Positions 25,416 through 32,387 of a stretch of DNA of 32,387 nucleotides are shown piece after piece (position 1 is the first letter of the stretch; each line of letters begins with the position of its first letter). The notes under the pieces were generated by a model. It had not been told where the DNA came from, did no database searches, and saw only the letters and a list, made by a program, of their open reading frames with translations. The translations under genes and the position numbers were made by a program. The DNA is from Colwellia sp. GTDB taxonomy: Bacteria; Pseudomonadota; Gammaproteobacteria; Enterobacterales; Alteromonadaceae. The DNA is taken from positions 1-32,387 of the forward strand of contig JALJPA010000030.1 of NCBI GenBank assembly GCA_022969215.1, written 5' to 3'.

Positions 25416-26378
25416 ATGACAAACTCTTCTTCACAGCTTGCGCAATTAAAACAAATGACCACAGTTGTGGCTGACACAGGTGACATTGAGGCTATCGCAA
25501 AGTTCCAACCTCAAGATGCAACAACAAACCCATCGCTTTTATTAAAAGCTGCTTCATTACCTAATTACCAAGGGTTAGTAAAAGATGCTGTTGTTTGGGC
25601 TATTACACAATCTGACAATGCTGAGCAGCAAGTTATTGATGCTGCAGATAAGCTTTCAGTATTAATTGGTCTGGAAATTCTAAAAACAGTACCAGGTCGT
25701 ATATCTACTGAAGTAGATGCTAGATTATCTTTTGATACCACAGCATCAATTACTAAAGCACATAAGCTAATTGCCATGTATAACGAAGCAGGCATTAGCA
25801 ACGATAGAATTTTAATTAAACTTGCCTCAACTTGGGAAGGCATTAAAGCCGCTGAGCAGCTAGAAAAAGAAGGCATCAACTGTAACCTGACTTTACTATT
25901 CAGCTTTGCCCAAGCACGTGCTTGTGCTGAAGCGGGTGTATTTTTAATATCTCCTTTTGTTGGTCGCATCCTAGATTGGCACAAAAAAGATACTGGTCGT
26001 ACTGACTATGCTAGCAATGAAGACCCTGGTGTTGTTTCTGTTACCAGTATTTATAATTATTATAAAGAGCAAGGTTACAATACCGTAGTAATGGGTGCTA
26101 GCTTTAGAAATATTGGCGAAATTCTTGAATTAGCAGGTTGTGACCGTTTAACTATTAGTCCAGCATTAATGGATGAATTAGCGAATAGTACCGATACTGT
26201 TGTACAAAAACTTATCGCCAGTAAAGCTTCTGCAGAGAAAGAGCCGGTATTAAGCCAAGCACAATATCGTTGGTTGATGAATGAAGATGCCATGGCGACA
26301 GAAAAGCTCGCTGAAGGTATTCGCAACTTTACCATTGATCAAGTTAAGCTTGAACAGCAATTAGCCGCTATGCTCTAG
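25416..26378 (+). CDS. tal: Transaldolase
   Basis: Transaldolase moves a dihydroxyacetone unit between sugar phosphates in the non-oxidative pentose phosphate pathway. At 320 residues it is close to E. coli TalB (317). The Schiff-base lysine is Lys135 in [12 protein letters not shown]. The N-terminal signature [12 protein letters not shown] and the [12 protein letters not shown] segment are intact. ATG follows AAGG at eight bases. It is a single-gene unit ended by two hairpins at 26388-26456. The 267 bases before it should hold its promoter but show no strong consensus. Confidence 0.96.
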   Translation: MTNSSSQLAQLKQMTTVVADTGDIEAIAKFQPQDATTNPSLLLKAASLPNYQGLVKDAVVWAITQSDNAEQQVIDAADKLSVLIGLEILKTVPGRISTEVDARLSFDTTASITKAHKLIAMYNEAGISNDRILIKLASTWEGIKAAEQLEKEGINCNLTLLFSFAQARACAEAGVFLISPFVGRILDWHKKDTGRTDYASNEDPGVVSVTSIYNYYKEQGYNTVVMGASFRNIGEILELAGCDRLTISPALMDELANSTDTVVQKLIASKASAEKEPVLSQAQYRWLMNEDAMATEKLAEGIRNFTIDQVKLEQQLAAML

Positions 26379-26387
26379 TATACGCCA

Positions 26388-26456
26388 GTCGTTTTTCATT
26401 CAAAAAACGACCATTTAAAACGCATAATTCGTAAGGAATATGCGTTTTTTCGTTTT
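26388..26456 (+). terminator. Double hairpin terminator after tal
   Basis: The first stem is GTCGTTTTT (26388-26396) with AAAAACGAC (26403-26411). The second is AAAACGCATA (26417-26426) with TATGCGTTTT (26439-26448), followed by TTCGTTTT. The second is the stronger terminator. Confidence 0.8.
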
Positions 26457-26529
26457 AATCCTTAAAGATATGTGATAAAAAGTAAGGGCAATTGTTTTTC
26501 GATGTGATGGTAAAAATAAGGGGCGCTTA

Positions 26530-26703
26530 ATGGATAAGATAAACCAAGTTTTCAACTCAACAAATCAAGTAGCAAAAAAACGTGTGGCATCAACAACTAA
26601 AAGAAAATGGCGAGAAATAGAATCCATTCGTGATAAATTTCAGCTAGAAAAAGATATGCGCATGTATGAGGACTCATTGGAATATATGTTAGAAGAGTTC
26701 TAA
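26530..26703 (+). CDS. DUF3545 family small protein
   Basis: A 57-residue protein beginning MDKINQVFNS and ending MLEEF. The core KRKWREIESIRDKF at residues 25-38, followed by LEKDMRMYEDSLEYML, matches the DUF3545 family of small proteins found in Shewanella, Vibrio and Pseudomonas relatives. It has a basic N-terminal half and an acidic helical end, with no signal peptide. AAGGGG lies six bases before ATG. It stands between the tal terminators and its own terminator (26741-26765), so it is an independent gene. Function is unknown. Confidence 0.8.
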   Translation: MDKINQVFNSTNQVAKKRVASTTKRKWREIESIRDKFQLEKDMRMYEDSLEYMLEEF

Positions 26704-26740
26704 TGAGTTAAATAAGCTAAAAACAATCTCAGATAATCAT

Positions 26741-26765
26741 AAAGCCCAGCATGCTGGGCTTTTTT
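26741..26765 (+). terminator. Terminator of the DUF3545 gene
   Basis: The stem AAAGCCCAGCA / TGCTGGGCTTT (26741-26762) is a perfect palindrome and is followed by more T to 26765. Confidence 0.88.
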
Positions 26766-26810
26766 ATGTCGATAGTTTATTGCTTTAACTTTATTTATTT
26801 AAGTTAACAT

Positions 26811-26856
26811 TTTAAATTAACACCTTTAAATTAGCACCTTTAAATTAGCACCTTTA
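26811..26856. repeat. 14-bp tandem repeat, three units
   Basis: The units TTTAAATTARCACC lie at 26811-26824, 26825-26838 and 26839-26852, and a partial TTTA follows. The last two full units are identical; the first differs by one base. The array ends 13 bases before the -35 of the hydrolase gene. Confidence 0.85.
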
Positions 26857-26868
26857 GAAACTAAGCAG

Positions 26869-26896
26869 TTGACAAAATTAAAACACCCGTTTAAAT
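26869..26896 (+). promoter_or_regulatory. Predicted promoter of the hydrolase gene
   Basis: The -35 is a perfect TTGACA (26869-26874). The best -10 is TTAAAT (26891-26896), four of six matches, at 16 bases. The start codon at 26931 would leave about 28 bases of leader. Confidence 0.45.
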
Positions 26897-26930
26897 TTAA
26901 TTATATTCTTTAATACTTATTAATATTCCC

Positions 26931-27734
26931 ATGCAAAAACATATCATCAATTTTGCCCACGCAAACGGCTTTCCCGCAGGTAGTTATCAAACCTTATTTA
27001 GTTACCTGCCTGACAATATGCAGGTCATCGCCTTAGATAAATATGGTCATAATAAACAAAAACCAATTAATCATAACTGGCAAGCGCAAGTAGAAGAGTT
27101 AATAACTTATGTAGAAAGCAAACAAGTGGATGGTAAGAAAGTCATCTGCCTAGGTCATTCATTTGGTGGCGTGATATCTTTTATTGCTTGTTGTCAAAGG
27201 CCGGATTTATTTAAAGGATTGATCATGTTAGACCCACCAGCACTTAGCGGCGCAGGCGCTTTAGCCGTAAGGCTGGTAAAAAAGACTCGATGGATAGATA
27301 AGTTCAGTCCTGCGGGGCGTGCTGAAAATCGTCGTAGCCAGTGGCCATTAGGCGCAGATATTGGTGCACTATTTTCTGGCAGAAAGTTATTTAAGAGTTT
27401 TGATAGTCGCTGTTTAACAGATTATGTGACGCATGGCATCTGTGAGCGTAATGAGCAATTAGAACTTACTTTTGACGCCCAAGTTGAAGCCAATATATTT
27501 AGGAATATCCCTTCAAACCTATCGAGTTATAAAAATAAATTAACAGTGCCTGCAACCTTGATTTACGGTACGGAAACAGATGTATTTCCTCATCATATTT
27601 TCAGTCGCTTTGTGAAGCTTAATAAACATATCAAACTACAAACTACACCAGGTGGTCACATGTTCCCACTAGAGAGCCCTGAAAGAACAGCTAAGTTAAT
27701 TACAGATATAATTAACAGCTTTCCTGAAGAGTAA
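26931..27734 (+). CDS. Alpha/beta hydrolase
   Basis: This 267-residue cytoplasmic enzyme of the alpha/beta hydrolase fold carries nucleophile Ser77 in GHSFGG, probable acid Asp217 in YGTETDVFP and catalytic His243 in GGHMFPLE. The oxyanion-side motif HANGFPAG is at residues 10-17. The substrate is unknown; esterase, lipase or thioesterase activity are all possible. No signal peptide and no clear ribosome site precede ATG. It has its own promoter and shares a bidirectional terminator (27759-27787) with eno. Confidence 0.9.
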   Translation: MQKHIINFAHANGFPAGSYQTLFSYLPDNMQVIALDKYGHNKQKPINHNWQAQVEELITYVESKQVDGKKVICLGHSFGGVISFIACCQRPDLFKGLIMLDPPALSGAGALAVRLVKKTRWIDKFSPAGRAENRRSQWPLGADIGALFSGRKLFKSFDSRCLTDYVTHGICERNEQLELTFDAQVEANIFRNIPSNLSSYKNKLTVPATLIYGTETDVFPHHIFSRFVKLNKHIKLQTTPGGHMFPLESPERTAKLITDIINSFPEE

Positions 27735-27758
27735 CCACCCGCCCTAAAAAATAGGCAT

Positions 27759-27787
27759 AAAAAAACGCAGTCTAAACTGCGTTTTTT
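27759..27787 (+). terminator. Bidirectional terminator between hydrolase gene and eno
   Basis: CGCAGT (27766-27771) pairs with ACTGCG (27776-27781) around CTAA, flanked by an A-run on the left and six T on the right. It can end the hydrolase transcript on plus and the eno transcript on minus. Confidence 0.85.
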
Positions 27788-27859
27788 GTCTAAAGCTTCT
27801 TATTTAAAAATAAAAAACTTAAGAATAACGTTAAAGTTAAAGCTATTTAGTTTTAGAAC

Positions 27860-27905
27860 AAGGCACTTGCGCGGAGCTGACGTTAGTCAGTGAGCACAAG
27901 CAACG
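27860..27905. repeat. 46-bp dispersed-type element, copy B
   Basis: It begins AAGGCACTTG and ends AGCAACG, with central hairpin CTGAC-GTTA-GTCAG at 27877-27890. Copy A at 245-290 has the same ends and length. It lies in the 3' region of eno, between its stop codon and the terminator. Confidence 0.5.
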
Positions 27906-27939
27906 AAGTTATTAAGCTAAGCAGCAATAAACTTTAATA

Positions 27940-29265
<1,326 letters not shown>

Positions 29266-29319
29266 TCAAGTATTGCTTTGAACGGTAAAGTTAATTTCTA
29301 ATATTGTTAAACTGAAAGC

Positions 29320-29346
29320 AAAAACCGCAGCGTTAGCTACGGTTTT
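29320..29346 (-). terminator. Terminator between pyrG and eno
   Basis: AAAACCG and CGGTTTT form the outer stem with AGC/GCT inside (29321-29346). On the minus strand it is followed by TTTTTGCTTT. It begins 11 bases after the pyrG stop and would reduce readthrough into eno. Confidence 0.78.
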
Positions 29347-29356
29347 GATAAAGTGG

Positions 29357-31033
<1,677 letters not shown>

Positions 31034-31200
31034 TTAATTAGCTAATATTTATAAACTTTATTTTACAAACCATTTAACAAATGACTTTATATACTTCGTT
31101 CTAATAAAAGATTAAGTGAAGTATTAGCGTCAATATTAAGTTGATGAAATAGGAGTTTTGCCAAACAAGCAGGACGGGAAAGTATTATACGTAAAAGCTA

Positions 31201-31327
31201 ATACCAATTCAATTAAGTTTTTGCTTACTCAGCGATAATCAAAAGCTTTATAAGTAAGGTTTTGATTGCAAGTAACCGTTATTTCCTTATCAAAACAATA
31301 ACGGCATTAATCTATTTAATTCAGTAT
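31201..31327. repeat. MITE-like element upstream of pyrG
   Basis: The ends are imperfect inverse copies: ATACCAATTCAATTAAG at 31201-31217 and CTATTTAATTCAGTAT at 31312-31327. Inside are two perfect inverted repeats, AATCAAAA/TTTTGATT (31237-31244 and about 31260-31267) and CCGTTATT/AATAACGG (31276-31283 and 31297-31304). No coding frame is present. The rest of the 30998-31453 gap shows nothing recognisable. Confidence 0.45.
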
Positions 31328-31468
31328 AAAAATAACCATAATAACAAGCTATCACAGCTATAAAATTTTCTTACTTTTATTATTAACTTTACTTGCCCGG
31401 ATTCTTTTTTATTACGTAGTTGCGTATAATGGCACTACTCTCCTGATTTAACTGTGATTGATTTTAAA

Positions 31469-32065
31469 ATGACTATAGAAAAATTAAACAACACTTTATC
31501 CGCCATTGACGAAATAAATCGCCAAGACCCGAATACGATTTTATTTAATGGTACTAGCCAAATAAAAGAATTAATTTACGGTCAACAAATGACTGACTGC
31601 TTAATACAATATTGGCCGGAAGCAAATGAACTATTACAAATAGCTGTTCGAGCACAGCATATTAAACGCTGGCAGTTGAAGCGCACAGAGTTTAGCGAAG
31701 GAAAAGCGGGTTATTATCAATGGCGAATTGCTCAAGGTAAGTTTCATGCACAACTAGCGGCAAGTATTATGACTGACCAAGGCTACACTGCAGAACAATC
31801 AGACCAATGTGCTGCTATTATCCGTAAGGATAATTTAAAAACAAATAGTGATAGTCAAACCTTAGAAGATGTTGCTTGCTTAGTTTTTCTTATGCATTAC
31901 TTTGATGCCTTTGCCGCGATATATACCGAGCAAGATAATGAAGCAAAGATTGTTCGTATTGTGCAATTAACTTGGAACAAGATGTCAGCGCAGGCACATG
32001 ATATTGCTTTAGGTTTAACTCTACCGGATCATCTAGCGGTAATAGTTAACAAGGCGCTTGCATAG
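31469..32065 (+). CDS. DUF4202 family protein
   Basis: A 198-residue soluble protein of unknown function. The DUF4202 pattern is clear: IDEINRQDPN at the N-terminus, RAQHIKRW near residues 61-68, GYYQWR and KFHAQLAASIM, IIRKDNLKTN with SQTLEDVACLVFL, and the C-terminal TWNKMSAQAHDIAL. The conserved His, Asp and Glu residues suggest a metal-dependent all-helical enzyme, perhaps HD-like, but this is inference. I take ATG 31469; a GTG five codons upstream is possible. Neither has a good ribosome site. It diverges from pyrG. Confidence 0.82.
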   Translation: MTIEKLNNTLSAIDEINRQDPNTILFNGTSQIKELIYGQQMTDCLIQYWPEANELLQIAVRAQHIKRWQLKRTEFSEGKAGYYQWRIAQGKFHAQLAASIMTDQGYTAEQSDQCAAIIRKDNLKTNSDSQTLEDVACLVFLMHYFDAFAAIYTEQDNEAKIVRIVQLTWNKMSAQAHDIALGLTLPDHLAVIVNKALA

Positions 32066-32098
32066 CCTTTTTGACAGCTTATTAGCACCTAAGACAAT

Positions 32099-32141
32099 GC
32101 AGACTTCTCTAACTCCAAACGACAAGTACTAGGGAGTCTGC
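32099..32141 (+). terminator. Hairpin between convergent DUF4202 and YbaN genes
   Basis: GCAGACT (32099-32105) pairs with AGTCTGC (32135-32141) and continues inwards with small mismatches (CTCTA / TAGGG). A T-rich stretch follows only after ten bases, so it is a weak or non-canonical terminator. Confidence 0.4.
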
Positions 32142-32169
32142 ACATAGCTACTTTTTATTTTTTATCCCT

Positions 32170-32387
32170 TTAGTTACTTGATTCTTCATTAATTACTTCT
32201 TTACCTATGGCTTCTTTGCTTATGGGTAAGCGCAGTAAAAAAATAAATGGCCCCGTAACTAGTGCCACAACAAGGCCCGTTAATAGCGCGTTTTGTAACA
32301 GAAAAGCCGACCAGCACACCGATAAACCAATAGTTAACAATGCCATTCGCTTCGCTTTTTTGGGAATACTTCTGTGTTGTTGCCAAT
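32170..32387 (-). CDS. YbaN/DUF454 inner-membrane protein, C-terminal part
   Basis: Only the last 71 residues are present; the gene continues beyond the window's right edge. The reading frame gives WQQHRSIPKKAKRMALL, then two hydrophobic segments and FLLRLPISKEAIG, ending at TAA 32170-32172. This matches the C-terminal half of E. coli YbaN, where a W-K-H-x-x-(M/I)-P stretch is followed by two helices and RIPVIDE. A different frame that can be read from TTG at 32386 gives no recognisable protein. Function of the family is unknown. It is convergent with the DUF4202 gene. Confidence 0.75.
   Translation of the reverse strand, partial: WQQHRSIPKKAKRMALLTIGLSVCWSAFLLQNALLTGLVVALVTGPFIFLLRLPISKEAIGKEVINEESSN

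Noticed and set aside
26811-26856. CRISPR-like repeat array
   Set aside because: The units are only 14 bases and directly abut, with no spacers and no cas genes.
32201-32386. 61-codon minus-strand frame starting at TTG
   Set aside because: The neighbouring frame gives a clear YbaN/DUF454 C-terminus with proper hydrophobic segments; this frame is its shadow.

Overview
The window reads as ordinary chromosome of a low-GC marine gammaproteobacterium of the Alteromonadales, most likely Colwellia or a close relative such as Thalassotalea. That rests on the AT-rich composition, the protein families and the gene order; no rRNA gene is present to confirm it. I see no prophage, plasmid, CRISPR, toxin-antitoxin or defence module, and no tRNA or rRNA. 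Nearly all genes are housekeeping or conserved accessory genes, most on the minus strand.

Layout. 1-731 is non-coding and repeat-rich: a tandem 101-bp repeat carrying two intrinsic terminators, a small dispersed-type element, and a third strong plus-strand terminator with no gene in front of it. 732-7685 holds gshA (glutathione synthesis, TTG start), a large M16 lipoprotein peptidase (TTG start), a divergent RluA-type pseudouridine synthase and an NSS-family sodium symporter. 7927-12470 is a two-gene ABC system: an ATPase, and a 1203-residue protein joining two ABC-2 membrane units to an M1-type zinc aminopeptidase domain. 12939-20311 is a rearranged form of the enterobacterial fldB-xerD-dsbC-recJ-prfB-lysS cluster: fldB is divergent, xerD is missing, and a FetB-like permease sits between recJ and prfB. 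prfB has its classic +1 programmed frameshift. 20457-25148 holds srmB, the TIGR03545/TIGR03546 pair of unknown function and yaaA. 25416-27734 holds transaldolase, a 57-residue DUF3545 protein and an alpha/beta hydrolase. 27940-32387 holds eno and pyrG, a divergent DUF4202 gene, and the C-terminal end of a YbaN/DUF454 membrane protein cut by the window edge.

How the genes work together. gshA, dsbC, fldB and yaaA concern thiol, redox or peroxide handling. lysS, prfB, srmB and the pseudouridine synthase serve translation and RNA. tal, eno and pyrG are central metabolism. Each block is closed by a strong hairpin terminator, often bidirectional between convergent genes.

The least explained content lies in the gaps. 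It includes a nested palindrome touching the symporter stop codon, a REP-like hairpin inside the prfB-lysS transcript, two 46-bp elements sharing their ends 27 kb apart, a MITE-like element upstream of pyrG, 14-bp tandem repeats beside a promoter, and a duplicated translation start that leaves a 10-codon upstream reading frame. No clear new multi-gene system is visible. The best protein candidates for new biology are the ABC-2/M1 fusion and the TIGR03545/03546 pair.
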